Shown here one piece after another: positions 23,501 through 35,800 of a DNA stretch of 64,000 nt. The stretch's first letter is position 1. Each line of letters begins with the position of its first letter. The stretch covers positions 50,568,956 through 50,632,955 of the forward strand of contig CM026426.1 of the NCBI GenBank assembly GCA_014871385.1. The letters are read 5' to 3'. This stretch comes from Ceratodon purpureus. Taxonomy: Eukaryota; Streptophyta; Bryopsida; Pseudoditrichales; Ditrichaceae. Made by a program: the position numbers and the translations under genes. The notes under the pieces were generated by a model, which was given only the letters and a program-made list of their open reading frames with translations, searched no databases and had not been told where the DNA came from.

Positions 23501-26500
23501 TCCACACTTCCTCCGGTTAGGGTTTCTTCTTCAGGTCGGCTTCGAAGTTCTGTCCACTGCCGTCGCTGGTCCTTGTCCAGTCGCCGCCAATGCTCGTCTT
23601 GTATCCACCTTCTATGATCCTCCTCCGCTCGGTACCGTTGTTCTTCCTTGAATCGCCGCCGTTCTTCTAATCTTCGCTGCTCCTTGAGCAGCTGCTCTTC
23701 GATCTGTCGCTGTTCTTCGAGTTGTTGCTGGTTCTCGAGCCGCCGCTGCTCCTTGGCTTCTTGCTGCTGGCTCCGTTGCCGCTGCTTCTCAAATCTCCGC
23801 TGTTCCTCAAGTTGCTGCTGGTTCTCGGGTTGCTGCTGCTGTGCCCTCTCTAGTTGTTGCTGCCGCACCCCCTCCTGCGCTGCTTCTCTTCTACCCCCGT
23901 GGTGCAATGCCTTCTCGTCTCGGCCAGTAATGTCTTCTTGTGCTTCTCTATTCCTTCGTCCCGCTTCTCTCCAATCTCCTCTACTCTCGAGGTTCCGTTG
24001 TCGACCCAAAACAAAAGAGTTAAAATGGCCCCTTGGCTCCACCACATGCTCTCGGGTTTCATCCCGGTGGGATGAAATTAGTTGGTTCGTTTCCATTCGT
24101 CGAGCCTGAATGAATGATGGCTCCTGTTCGGATGAACTCCGTCCTCTCTCCTCCTTAATGGGCCGTCCACTTGACCCTCCAATCGTTTTCACCTCTACCG
24201 GTACGACCTCTATTACTCTACAACTTATGACTTCCAATCCTTCCTTTTCCTTTGTTTTTTCTTTTTCTCTTTTTCCTTTATTTTTTTCTTTTTTCTGATT
24301 TTTCTCCTTTCCATTATTTTGTTCAATTGCCTCCTTCATGTCTCTTTCCCTTAACTGCTGCCCTTCTTGTTGTTCATTTTCATTTATCTTTTGACTTTCA
24401 CTTTTTTCCGCACTGTTTTCTTTGCCCCTCTGCTGATTTACTGCTTCACTTTCTCCTTTTTCGCAGCTTTTTCCACTCTCTATCCCTGGATTTTCTAACC
24501 CTGACTGGACACTATCCCCCTTTTGCTCGTTGACCAGTCCTCTGGTCAAATGTGCGGGTGTCCTGGTTTCCACTACTCCTTTCTCATAAAATCGATATGG
24601 TTTTAACTTATTAATGTTAACTAAAACCGGGTCCGGTTCGAAATTTTTTAACTGGACCAGCAGAGCAGTATTGTTGGGGAGCCTGTACTGGACCCTATAA
24701 GGTCCAAACCACCGACTTTTGAATTTCCCCACATGCTCCTTGTGGCCCTTGGGATACCAGAGCACATAATCGCCCACTTGTAAATCCTTTCGCTTGTAGT
24801 GTTGCTGGCTCCAAAGTGCCCTGTTCCACTGTTTTGCTCCTACTGCTTCCTGGGCCTCTAGTCTTGAAGTGTCCATCTGCTCCAAATCCGCAATCCTGGC
24901 TGCCAACACCCTGGTTGGTGTATAATCTATTTCTGAGCTGGTCTTCCTGGTTGGTACTATATACTCTGTTGGCATTAACGGATGTAAGCCATAGACCAGT
25001 TGAAATGGTGTGTGACCTGTAGTGACCTTGTAAGCAGTCCTGTAGGAGAGCAGTACAGTATGAAGATGCTCATCCCAATCTGTTCGCCTATCATTGACCA
25101 ACTTGCTCAGTAGGTGACCAATCACCTTGTTTGTTGATTCAGCCTGCCCATTACCCTGAGGGTAATAGGTTGTTGATGTGCGATGCTGGAGCAGAAAATG
25201 CTCTACCAGGTGTTCTATAGCCTCATTAATAAAATGAGAACCCTGGTCACTTACAAGTGTCAAAGGACACCCGTATCTTGAAAGGATTTGCTCATACAAA
25301 AACTTAGCAGTAACTGCTGCTGAATTAGTTTTTAGCGCCCTTGCCTCCACCCACTTGGTAGCATAATCTGTAGCCACCAGTATGTACCTGTTCCCTGTTC
25401 TGGATGCTGTTGGTTTAATGGGCCCGATAAAGTCCAATCCCCATTTCATGAATGGTTCTGCTGGCATACTGGCCACTAAGGTAGCTAAACCAGTATTTGC
25501 CATGCCTCCCACTCTCTGGCATCTGTCACACGCCTTGCAGTATTCTGCAACATCCCGATGTATCGCTGGCCACCAGTATCCGGCGTCCAGTATCTTCATG
25601 CTGGTGATATCTTGTGAGAAATGACCACCTGCTACTCCATTGTGCATTTCCTTCATTACCACCTGTGCCTGTACTGGGTCCAGTACCCTCCTGACCACCA
25701 GATCATGTCCTCGCTTGTGCAGAACTCCCTGGACCAGTGTATAGGGCAGTGACTTCAGAATCAACTTCCGCTGCTCCTCCTTGGACAAGTCCTGTCATAC
25801 AACACCAGATTTCAGGTAAGACCGTACATCTTCTAACCATTCTGGTTTAACGTAAAACAAATTTGCATCCTTGGTCTGGTCCTCAACACCAGTTGCGGGT
25901 TCTCCGTTGGGCAGTCTTGACATCCCATCTGCCACTCCATGATTTTTCCCTGGCTTATACACCACTGTAAAATCGTACTCTTGAAACAGCAGTAGCCATC
26001 TTGCTATCCTCCCTGATACCTGCGGCTTATTGACCAGATACACCAGTGCCATGTGGTCAACATAGAAAACAAACTTATTGCCCAGTAGATAATGCCTATA
26101 CTTATTCAGAGCATAAACCATTGCCAAAGCCTCCCTTTCAGTGGTACTATAGTTCTTCTCAGCAGAATTCAGTAACCTGCTGGCATAAGAAATGGGCTGG
26201 TCACACTTCCCTGTTGGATTCTGGGCCAGCATCACTCCCAATGCTATATTTGAAGCATCCGAATGCACATGAAACTCCAGGTCCCATCTTGGTGCAATGA
26301 GAATTGACGCATTCTGGTACTGCTCCTTGATTTTCTTCCAGGCCTGCTCACACTGGTCTGACCAGATGAACTCCTCTGTCTTCCTCATGAGCATAGTGAT
26401 TGGCTCCATGATATGTGCATACGACTTAATGTAGCACCTGTTAAACTGGGCAAAACCGTTAAAAACCTGCACATCTACCGGTTTTTCTGGTCTAGTCATA

Positions 26501-26946
26501 TTCTCTACTGCTTCAATTTTCTTAGGATCAGGAAATTTCCCTTCCTTAGACACAATGTGGCCCAGTATAATACCAGAGAAAACCAGTAGTAAACATTTCT
26601 CAGGATTTAGACTTATCCCATACTCCCGGCATTTCTCAAAACACTTCCGCAGCTTGACCAGATGACTAATAATGTCACTGTACACACTAAAATCATCCAA
26701 AAACAATTTCATAAAATCACCAATGAAATCACGAAAAGCTTTGTTTACTGCCCTCTGGTATGTGGGAGGTGCGTTTTTCAGCCCAAAAGGCATGACTATC
26801 CACACAAATGCTCCCCAGTCTGTTACAAAAGCAGTCTTCTGCCGGTCCTCTGGTGCTATCTGAATCTGGTGGTACCCGGAGTACCCATCCAGAAACGAAT
26901 ATATCTCGTGTCCTGCCACAGAATCCAACACTTCCTCAGTAAATGG
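20584..26946 (-). CDS. Gag-Pol, 3' part: RT C-terminal half, RNase H, integrase and long extension
   Basis: The frame continues reverse transcriptase after the transposon insertion ([12 protein letters not shown]; catalytic FLDDFSVYS near 26690) and RNase H ([12 protein letters not shown] near 26265). It meets an in-frame TGA at 25795-25797 and then integrase. Integrase has an H-H-C-C finger ([10 protein letters not shown]...CKACDRC), the D,D,E triad in [16 protein letters not shown] and PQGNGQAES, and a GPY-type end (WFGPYRV). About 1300 further residues follow. These are Lys/Glu/Gln-rich coiled-coil sequence and, at about 22130-22800, a globular block ([35 protein letters not shown]) resembling the plant-transposon 'Transposase_32'-like domain of Athila/Tat elements, then more coiled coil. 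No frameshift was found, only stops. Confidence 0.9.
25795..25797 (-). other. In-frame TGA in pol
   Basis: The TGA lies between RNase H (ending LKSGVV) and integrase ([11 protein letters not shown]), with the same frame on both sides. It is compatible with a C-to-T-type change from CGA or TGG. Confidence 0.85.
26940..26946. repeat. Target-site duplication of the inner DNA transposon, left copy
   Basis: TAAATGG is repeated at 46914-46920. Joining the flanks through one copy restores the reverse-transcriptase frame exactly (PYPMPFTEEV). Confidence 0.92.
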
Positions 26947-27022
26947 GAGGGAAGCTTGTACGTGAGCGGAGAGCGCAGAGCGGAGAGCGGTGAGCGCAGA
27001 TTTGGAGAGCGGAGAGCACAGA
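26947..27022. repeat. Left terminal inverted repeat of the inner transposon
   Basis: The end is built of GAGCGGAGAGC-like direct repeats. From 26959 it matches the reverse complement of 46901 leftwards with one difference in the first 43 bases. It then matches more loosely through GGAGAGCACAGAAT. Confidence 0.9.
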
Positions 27023-27665
27023 ATGGGGGACAGAACCTTAAAATAGCAATTTTTTTACTAAAAATAAATTATAAAATTAGAAGATTCAAATATTCTTAGT
27101 GTATTTTTGGAAATTTACTAATTTTAGTAATTTAATTGACACTATAACCGTGGACTAATTACAGTATTTTCATTGAATTTGTAGTTCGTTTTCTCTTTTC
27201 TTGGTGATTAATTTTTTAACGTGCACCAATTACTATGCTCCAGCTCCTTCTAACTAGTTCAAGCATACATTAATTCCCCTTATCTCCTCAAATTTATATG
27301 CAAATTACCGCTTAAAATGTATTGGTACTGAACCTCTGAACAGGGATCAAGTAACATTTAATTTCGTAACATTTTCTTAACATTGATAGAATTCATCCAC
27401 CATAGTCTACATGCCTTTCTCCTTTTTTTTAATTTTTTAAATTTTTTTGATATTTGTCTTGTATTTTTTATAAAATTTTCTTTATTCTATCTATCTTGTT
27501 AGAGGGGTCAAAAGCCTCCTTTCATTTAATTCTCTCCTTCATTTTATTTTCACAATCATTTTATTTTCACATTCAATTTGTTAATCTCCTTCATATTATT
27601 TTCCACCTTCATATTAAATATTGCTATTCTTTACTTTAATCTTTTTAATTTCAATTTATATAAAT

Positions 27666-27698
<33 letters not shown>

Positions 27699-27925
27699 CA
27701 TTCTTTAATTTAAAAAAAAAATTTAAATGCTAAATGACCTCTGCTAAACCTTCATCTTTTTCCATTCGGTTTAGGAGGATGACAACTTTTAAATGAATGA
27801 ATAGCCGATTTTCAAGGGCGCCAAGCATCTTCTTCAGGGATATTTAAGATAAGAGTAGGGAATGTCTCTGCCTCTTTTGTGTTGGTGTTATGTGAAGCTC
27901 TTTTCCGTAGTGCGGGACAGCAGCT
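27023..27925. other. AT-rich subterminal region
   Basis: No gene was seen. A poly-T run lies at 27667-27698. A candidate TATA-like sequence (TATTTAAG) is at 27841, about 85 bp before the ATG at 27926. Confidence 0.5.
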
Positions 27926-28362
27926 ATGGAAGACGTCAGAGATATTATTGTTTCACTTGCTGACGATGTTTGTCCATTTCAACCATATGTTGAGGTGGAG
28001 GACGAAGAAGAGGTGATGGCCAACAGCCAAGGGCGTCCTTCGACAACGGATGTTGACGTACAATCGGATGTAAGAGCTGACCCTCCACGTTCAGAAAATT
28101 CGGATGATATCAGAGTGCTGGAGGAGGACGCAGATGTGCCTTTGCAACCTCATGCATACTCCAAGGTTGGAAAGATCCCAAGGGGAACCTATTCCAGGGA
28201 ATCAGTGGTGGGGCATTGCTGAAACGTTCATACCAAGGACACGCTCCAAGTGTGGGAACGAAAGTGAATGAGAATGTAGTTTGTCCTGTAGTACAGTCAG
28301 CGGCTGGCAGTCCTGCTGATAGTGTAGTGGGCAACCCTAAACGTGTTAGGTTCGAAGAGTGA
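27926..28362 (+). CDS. Small acidic hypothetical protein with a probable frameshift
   Basis: From the ATG at 27926 an acidic frame (MEDVRDIIVSLADDV) runs 98 codons to a TGA at 28222. An overlapping second frame (LLKRSYQGHAPSVGTKVNEN) continues to a TGA at 28362 and ends in a basic PKRVRFEE motif. One coding unit with a shift or a small splice near 28150-28215 explains both. No domain is recognised. It is the first gene inside the left end of the transposon. Confidence 0.4.
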
Positions 28363-28613
28363 GACATCTAATAACAAGTATATGTTTGCTGTAAGAAAGG
28401 GTACATGTCAGGGGAAACGAGGTACATAGTGCACTTGTTCAAGATAGAATGTATTGAAATAGAATGCAATCAATGAGAACGACAAAGCCTTTATAATGAA
28501 AAAGTCAATATAGCTTTCGTGTTGCGGACTTAGTACATGGTATATTACTAAAATCATTCACTCCGTGACAAATGGCCATTGTGGAAATGGCAGTTCTAAA
28601 GTAGGAGGGCTAC

Positions 28614-31600
28614 CTACTTCTTCGCCAAGGGGTGACGCAAGATTCCACTCTCTAAGAGTAGCTTGACCTCGTTGAAGCTGAAGGTAGGCGCATGGATGAA
28701 AAGCTCGGCTTCGGGATCACGGTTGCAGACCTTCAAGAATATGTAGTAAAGGTGCTTACAATATGTGAACTGAGTCTTGCCACGGAACGTAGTCATCGTC
28801 TTCTTGAATGCTGGGCAAGTGCAACCAGGGTAAGAACTGATGGTAATCTGGTACCGTGTGATGTGTGGAGCGACACCCGAATCCAGCCCAATGATGCAAC
28901 CGTGGCCCGGCTCAGGTACCATTGTGACGGAACGGAGGCGCGCTTTAAGAGACTCAGAGGAGTCCATGGAGAGTCGCTGCGCTTGATTGGGACGAGTGGC
29001 GGTGCGCTTCACCATCTTGCCGTCTCTCTTGCCTGGGTAGCGGTCAGCGTCTGCAGGGACTGGCACTGAGCTGAGATTTGCCGGGGGCGGGGCAGAGGAG
29101 AAGAGGCGTCTTGGGGAGACCGGTTTCTTCGGCGGAAGTTGAAAGCCCGCTGCTTCGAGGGCAAGAATCTCAGTGAGTTTTAGGTTAGTACCAAGTTTCA
29201 CTGGCCACACCTCTGGAATGGAGGGGAATTCCTGGTCCTTTGAGTAGTGTGCTACCCACTTCCGCTTAGAGCCTTTCACGCAGCGCTCAATATCATCAGA
29301 GCAGAAGAAGAACTCAGTCTTCTCGACTAGGTTCCTGCGATAGTTAGTCCAGAGCCCAGTGTAGGTCGGGGGAGCTGTGCAATGGGGCCCCGTGACAATT
29401 CTCTCAGTGCACTTCTTCTTTGTTTGAGCTCTCTGGGCCCAGCAGCACTTCGCAGAAAGTTTGTGAAGTCTCGAAATGTGCCACTCCTTCACGTCGACCT
29501 TCGTTTCTTCAACCGCGTTGACATGGCGAATGCCGCCCTTGTTCACTGGTGAAGGTAAAGGGGAATCAACTTCCTGAGCAGGAGATTGGGTACCTTGTAC
29601 CTCGGTGTCGTGTTCGGAGTCGTCTTCCACAATGACAGGCATCTGCATAGGGCGAGCCCTGACGGCACGTCTTGCGCCTCTTGGGCGTGAGAAGTTTGTC
29701 TTATCCGGGCGATGAGACTCCTCGTCAGCTCCGATAAGGACGTCGGCTTTTCGCTTCTGTGAAACGAAGACTTCCGCTCCAGGCATGATAGGCTGACGGG
29801 TGCAGAACTCATCCGCGCCTGGCATATCGAGCATGGGCTTGTCGAGCAGTGTAGGATTTCCCCATTTCTTCGCGTTGCGTTCAGCCATCCGGAGCCTCAG
29901 TTCCTTCTTGGACGGTCCTGTTCCGCCGACGTCACCTTTGAGGAACTGGTAGTAGTTGACAACCTGAAGAAATGCCCGAACAAAATCGTCCACGGTAGCA
30001 ACGTAGAGGTCGTTCCCGTTGTTTCCTGAAGCTTGGAGCCACTTGTTGTGAACTGTTTCGGCGAGGTTACAGGTGGGCATCTCTGTGAGTTCTTCTTTCG
30101 TGAATTTCTGCAGATTTCACAGTAGATGCCGTTAGATTCACGGATTAGAGTTTTGTAGGTTAGGGCTAGGAAAGCAGTATCAAGAACATGAAAACAGAGT
30201 GCAGAGATAATACCTCGGTCATGAATCCCCCCCACTGGCGGAAGCGGTGGTGCCAGAATGACAGCCACTGATCGAGTTTGATGAGCCCGCTCTCGCCAAC
30301 GACCCCGGTGGATGCCCACCATGCTCGCAACGCGTGGTACAGAGTTTCCGCCTCTGCCATGCTGGTCGCATTCTTGTACTGAGTGCACATCTTCTTGTGC
30401 TGTTCCTAGAGTTCTTCGGGGAAGTGCTTCTGCGTATACGCCAACATGTTCTGAGTCCAGTGGAACAAGCACGACCTCTCCCGGTCCTCCATTGGGTCCT
30501 CTTTGTTGCCATTGCCGTAAAGGATTCGCACTGCATTCCAATTCGCCTGTGCGTTATCCGCCATGAACCCCTTGAAGTTCGGCGCTGCAACGCCATTGAT
30601 CTCCATGACCAGGTTCAGGTTTTTCCAGAAGACGAGTTGGGCGTCCGTGTCCTCGGACTGCATGTCGCAAGTGGCGATTGTCATCACGCGGCAGTAGGTG
30701 GCGTCGTACACATGGCACGCCATGGTCGACCAGTCTTTGACGCGTTTTACATGGTCGAACATGATCCATGCGTTTTCCAAGTCGCCACCAGCTTGCATTC
30801 GGCTGACCAAGTCGACACCACTTCCCGGCCCGATCTCCGACATCTTGAAGACAAAGACTTTGTCACGCATGGATCCCTGACCAGGAAACCTATTCTCCTG
30901 GACATACGCCCAGAGACTGTTACCACGGAGCTTGGTGATACCGTCCATGATTCCGTACCTTTTGAATTTTTTGAAGGTGGCGACTTTGTTGCGGATGTTT
31001 GGTGACGCCATGTCTTTGCAACGATCCAGAACAGGAACCAGCTCCTCCATCGTCAGCTTCCTCGGTGGTGCATCTTCGGGCTGTAGTAGGTAGCTCCCGA
31101 TGAGGAGTTTGCTCCCCTCCAGGACAACGGCGCTCTTTGTTGCTTTGTTGTTCATCTCTACCTGCTCTTCTATTAAGCTACTAATCTCTGCTTTAGAATC
31201 TCTGTAGTCTCCAACTTTCACTGGATGATCATGTGTTTCTATGTGATAACAAGCTCTAGTCTGATTCGGTTTGCCCACAACGTAATAAATCTTAGCCTCG
31301 CATGTAGCTACACATGATGGAGGTTCTTTACATACCTTGCACACTAGCGTCGAGTCAGATGGAGGAGGCTGATCCATGACAAAAGCTTGCAGGGTACAGC
31401 CTTCGAACTCAGTCTCGTTTACCTCGAAGATCTTGGGAACACGCTTCAGGAAGTCACACTCCTCGTTCGTGCAACGCAGCCATCCAACACAGGTGGAACT
31501 TCGAAAAGACAGTCCAAAGTCGTTTTTGATGTTTGTTGTGATGGTCTTGGTCCACAAGTGTCCGTCGTATCGTTTGTCCATTCCCTGCATTGACTTGGCG

Positions 31601-32297
31601 GCGAGCTTAGAGGATCTTGCAGCAGCTGGGGGCAACTCAAAAAGAACCGGACCATCAAACTTCGCAGGCAAGTACTCTACTCTCTCGTGTCTAATAGTGG
31701 AATAGTCTATCTTTTTCAAAATGTTTTTTGACCCACGCGTCTTTGCAAGCTGTTGAAGGAGGGGGACAATGCTAACTGTGACCTGGGACAATGGAGGAGA
31801 CACATTGGAAGGAGGAGCATCTGCGTGGACCTTGGGCACCAACTTGACGGGACTGACTTCGTCATCAGAGGAGAGAGTAATGACTGTCGGAGGCGGAGGT
31901 TTCTCTACGTCTGAAGTTTCAGTACCAGGCTCGACCTTGACCTTGACATCACGAGGTAAGGGAGTCTGAATTGTGCAAGTAGAAGAGCGACGGGGGGTGA
32001 GGATCTCAGTGGATGCAGCCATCAGAGAATCAGTAAGACCATAGACTCTATAGGATCCAGGGAAGAGTCTCCACTGCAACATATTATTCTCATCTCTCAT
32101 TGAAGGTTGCCCGAGGGTGTGGGTAACCTCCGCAGTAACGTCATCGAAGATCTCCTCCTCTATACTGATGGAATCCTCACAAAAATGAAATCTGAGACTT
32201 AGGCAAAGAGAGGAAACTGTAGCTAGACCATCGTCATCTACGCAAAACCTAAGGGGGATACCCATGCCTTGGGCGTACAGACAGACCATTCGCATAT
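28614..32297 (-). CDS. MULE-like transposase with C-terminal SWIM zinc finger (in-frame stop)
   Basis: Exon 1 (32297-30214) begins at an ATG reading MRMVCLYAQGMGIPLRF. It carries a VKVEPG sumoylation-type motif and TVITLSSDDE (like a SUMO-interacting motif) near 31850-31955, then Cys/His clusters (CTNEECDF, CKVCKEPPSC, YHIETHDH). The transposase core follows: VYDATYCRVMTIATCD, FKGFMADNAQANWNAVRI and SCLFHWTQNM, the D...D...C-x2-H arrangement of MULE transposases. A TAG at 30406-30408 breaks the frame, which continues to a donor at 30214. Exon 2 (30107-28614) ends with a SWIM finger (CTCPAF...YCKHLYYIF). The stop suggests this copy is inactive or recently decayed. It is divergent from the ParB/methyltransferase gene across a 580-bp spacer. 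Confidence 0.8.
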
Positions 32298-32879
32298 TTG
32301 CAGGCAATTCAGAGATATTACAGGAAGAAGGGAGAAGAGGGAGTGTACTAGCGAAGCAGTATCGCGAGAGCAAAGTGAGAGGAATGATGCATCGCTGTTG
32401 ATCATTTTATTCTAGTTGGAATGTCCATGTGGACGACTAGGTAATGATTCATTCTGTTACGAAACGAATGTATGATTAAAGAGAGACGGCGCTAACTAAT
32501 TAGAATGTTGCTTTCTGCAGGCATGAGGGTAGGGATTTTTAGAAGTACGCATTTAATATATGAATCGTGGAACCGATTCTATTCGATGTGGAGGATGGTT
32601 AGATTAGACTGAGCCGTCAGTTGTGTCCATATTTAATATAAGTTTTCCAGTGCTTAATTTAAAACTTTTATTATTTTGTGGGCTTCGTTTATTCTCTTCC
32701 AATATAGATTGATCTCATCAGCTTTAATTCAAAATGCAATTATTTATAGTTTTCACTAATTTAAGTAGGTTAAATATTAAGGGCTGAATCAGAGGACTTG
32801 AAGGTTTGGAATATATAAGAGGAAGGGAAGTTAGAAGGAGAGCTATATTGTGAGGAGAGTTCTCTCGTTAGTTAGACAC
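32298..32879. promoter_or_regulatory. Divergent promoter region
   Basis: This AT-rich spacer lies between the transposase ATG (minus) and the ATG at 32880 (plus). A TATA box (ATATATAA) at 32811-32818 is 62 bp before the plus-strand ATG. No equally clear TATA was picked for the minus strand. Confidence 0.5.
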
Positions 32880-35800
32880 ATGAAGGAGAGTGGAGGGTCA
32901 GCTCCCTCCACTTATGTCACTCCTAAACCTAGAAGAAAACCAGGTGGTACAGATTTTACGAATAGGAGAGCGAGGAAAAGGAGAGAATCACGTAGAAAAG
33001 AGAAGTCGAAAGGCAACCTCTTGAGTGCACCTTTGAAGGTTAGAGGAGTAGGGCTGCCTCTGGCAATTAATTTTTGTAGCATTCGGAAACTCATTCTCGA
33101 GTCTATAGTGGAAATAAAAGATGAGGTTTTAGATGTTCCAGTTGGGGACCATGGTGTAGTAAACATGGACGATAAAAGCAATGAGATGACGGAACATTTA
33201 GGGTTTAGTGGTTTAGAAACACCACAGTCTCCGCAGCCTTCGTTTGGCTTAAACGAGTCACTTCTAGAAGAGATAGCTTTAGTATCCACAGAGGATCTAC
33301 TTTCTACAGAAGTAAGTTACTGACCTTCCATTTAAATCTTGAATGTGTATTGGTCAATTCGGAATCAGACTGCTTCGTTTCTGATGTTATTGTCTTGACT
33401 AGCATAATTCTAGTTGTAACCGACGTACTTTACTGTGCTTTATGTTTTGCGAAATCTTAGACTTATTTTAAATGCAGATTTCAGAAAGTAAAATTCTGAA
33501 TTCTCCTTTGTAGTTAAGCTAACTTTGTTCTTTTGAGGAAGTGGACCGAGGGTGGAGGTTCTAGATTTGCTAAACAGAGTCGAGGAGTGAGGGGGGGCAA
33601 TTCAGAAGCTCCAGAAGGAACTGGTGAGTGGGTGGGAGGTGCTGCGAGAGCAAGGAGAGCAATAATGGAGGAAGGAGAGGCAGTGGATCGTCAACACGCG
33701 GCCCGTGGAGGTCTTAAAAAAGGTGGGCGAAAAGGGGCGCTGCGGGGAGGGCGAGCAGGTGGGAGTGGGGGAGGCCGTGGTAGGGGTGCAGAGGGGAAGG
33801 GTTCGAAGATGCAGGTCGAGAGGGGGCGTCGCGGAGGTGAGAGGCGGGGAGAGCAGCGCGGTGGGCGAGGAGCAGGGCGTGGTCGCATCAACGTAGAGGA
33901 GGGCTCCGAAATGGCTGCCCAGGCTTGGGGAGACGAAGATATCCAGAATGGGGATCAAGGACCGGAAGAGCACGAAGAGGATCAGGAGGTTGAACAACAG
34001 GGCGAGGACCAAGAGAAAGACGACGACGACGAGGATGGTGAGGAAGACGACCACGACCAGGATGGAGAAGAGGAAGAGGAGAACGAGCAGGATGGAGAAG
34101 AGGACGAGGAGGACGAGCAAGAAGAGGTTGGAGTAGAGGAGCACGGACAGCAGCAGCGCCGCCGCTACACCGACGTCGAGGTATTGAATTACCGAGGGAT
34201 TGAGTGAGGATGGTGGGTTCAAGTGTATGCTTGAGGTTTGTGGGGATTTGTCAAAATTTGGTTTTGGGGTTTTGGGATTTTAGGTTTGGTTGGATTGTTG
34301 GGGTTTGTCGGAATGGCTTTGGTGCTTGAAGCTTTCGGCCCCGAATGTATGTGGAGGGCCTTGAGCAGTGAGCTGCTTGCCGAGGCTCGGCCCCTAAGGC
34401 AGGGCCAATGATGCAGCCATGGCTCTTTTTTTTTTCTCAATGCCATTGGTGCTTGAAGCTTTCGGCCCCGAATGTATGCGGGGGGCCTTGAGCAGTGAGC
34501 TGCTTGCGGAGGCTCGGCCCCTGTGGCTGGGCCGATGATGCAGCCACGGCTCTTTTTTTTTTTTCAATGCCATTGGTGCTTGAAGCTTTCGGCCCCGAAT
34601 GTATGTCGGGGGCCTTGAGCACTGAGCTACTTGCGGAGGCTCAGCCCCTGTGGCAGGGCCAATGATGCAGCCATGGCTCTCTTTTTTTTTCTCAATGGCT
34701 TTGGTGCTTGAAGCTTTCGGCCCCGAATGTATGTGGGGGGCCTTGAGCAGTGAGCTGCTGGCGGAGGCTCAGCCCTTGTGGCTGGGCCGATGATGCAGCC
34801 ATGGCTCTCTTTTTTCTTCTCAATGGCTTTGGTGCTTAAAGCTTTCGGCCCCGAATGTATGTGGGGGGCCTTGAGCACTGAGCTGCTTGCAGAGGCTCGG
34901 CCCCTTGTGGCTGGGCCAATGATGCAGCCACGGCTCTTTTTTTTTTCTCAATGGCTTTGGTGCTTGAAGCTTTCGGCCCTAAATGTATGTGGAGGGCCTT
35001 GAGCACTGAGCTACTTGCGGAGGCTCAGCCCCTGTGGCAGGGCCGATGATGCACCCATGGCTCTCTTGTTTTTTCTCAATGCCATTGGTGCTTGAAGCTT
35101 TCGGCCCCGAATGTATGTGGGGGGCCTTGAGCACTGAGCTGCTTGCGGAGGCTCGGCCCCTGTGGCAAGGCCGATGATGCAGCCATGGCTCACTTTTTTT
35201 TTCTCAATGCCATTGGTGCTTGAAGCTTTCGGCCCCGAATGTATGTGGGGGGCCTTGAGCATTGAGCTGCTTGCGGAGGCTCGGCCCCTGTGGCTGGGCC
35301 GATGATGCAGCCACGGCTCTTTTTTTTTTTCTCAATGCCATTGGTGCTTGAAGCTTTCGGCCCCGAATGTATGTGGGGGGCCTTGAGCACTCAGCTGCTT
35401 GCGGAGGCTCGGCCCTTGTGGCTGGGCCGATGATGCAGCCATGGCTCTCTTTTTTTTTCTCAATGGCTTTGGTGCTTGAAGCTTTCGGCCCCGAATGTAT
35501 GTGGGGGGCCTTGAGCAGTGAGCTGCTGGCGGAGGCTCAGCCCTTGTGGCTGGGCCGATGATGCAGCCATGGCTCTCTTTTTTCTTCTCAATGGCTTTGG
35601 TGCTTAAAGCTTTCGGCCCCGAATGTATGTGGGGGGCCTTGAGCACTGAGCTGCTTGCAGAGGCTCGGCCCCTTGTGGCTGGGCCAATGATGTAGCCACG
35701 GCTCTTTTTTTTTTCTCAATGGCTTTGGTGCTTGAAGCTTTCGGCCCCGAATGTATGTAGAGGGCCTTGAGCACTGAGCTACTTGCGGAGGCTCAGCCCC

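Noticed and set aside
20809..24533. Plus-strand frames of 60-177 codons opposite the pol extension
   Set aside because: They are antisense shadows of the Gln/Glu-rich minus-strand coding region, with Ser/Cys/Leu-biased composition and no domains.
33602..34222. 206-codon hydrophobic minus-strand frame
   Set aside because: It is the antisense of the RGG/acidic exon of copy B. Its Leu/Val-rich composition comes from reading GAG/GAC codons backwards.
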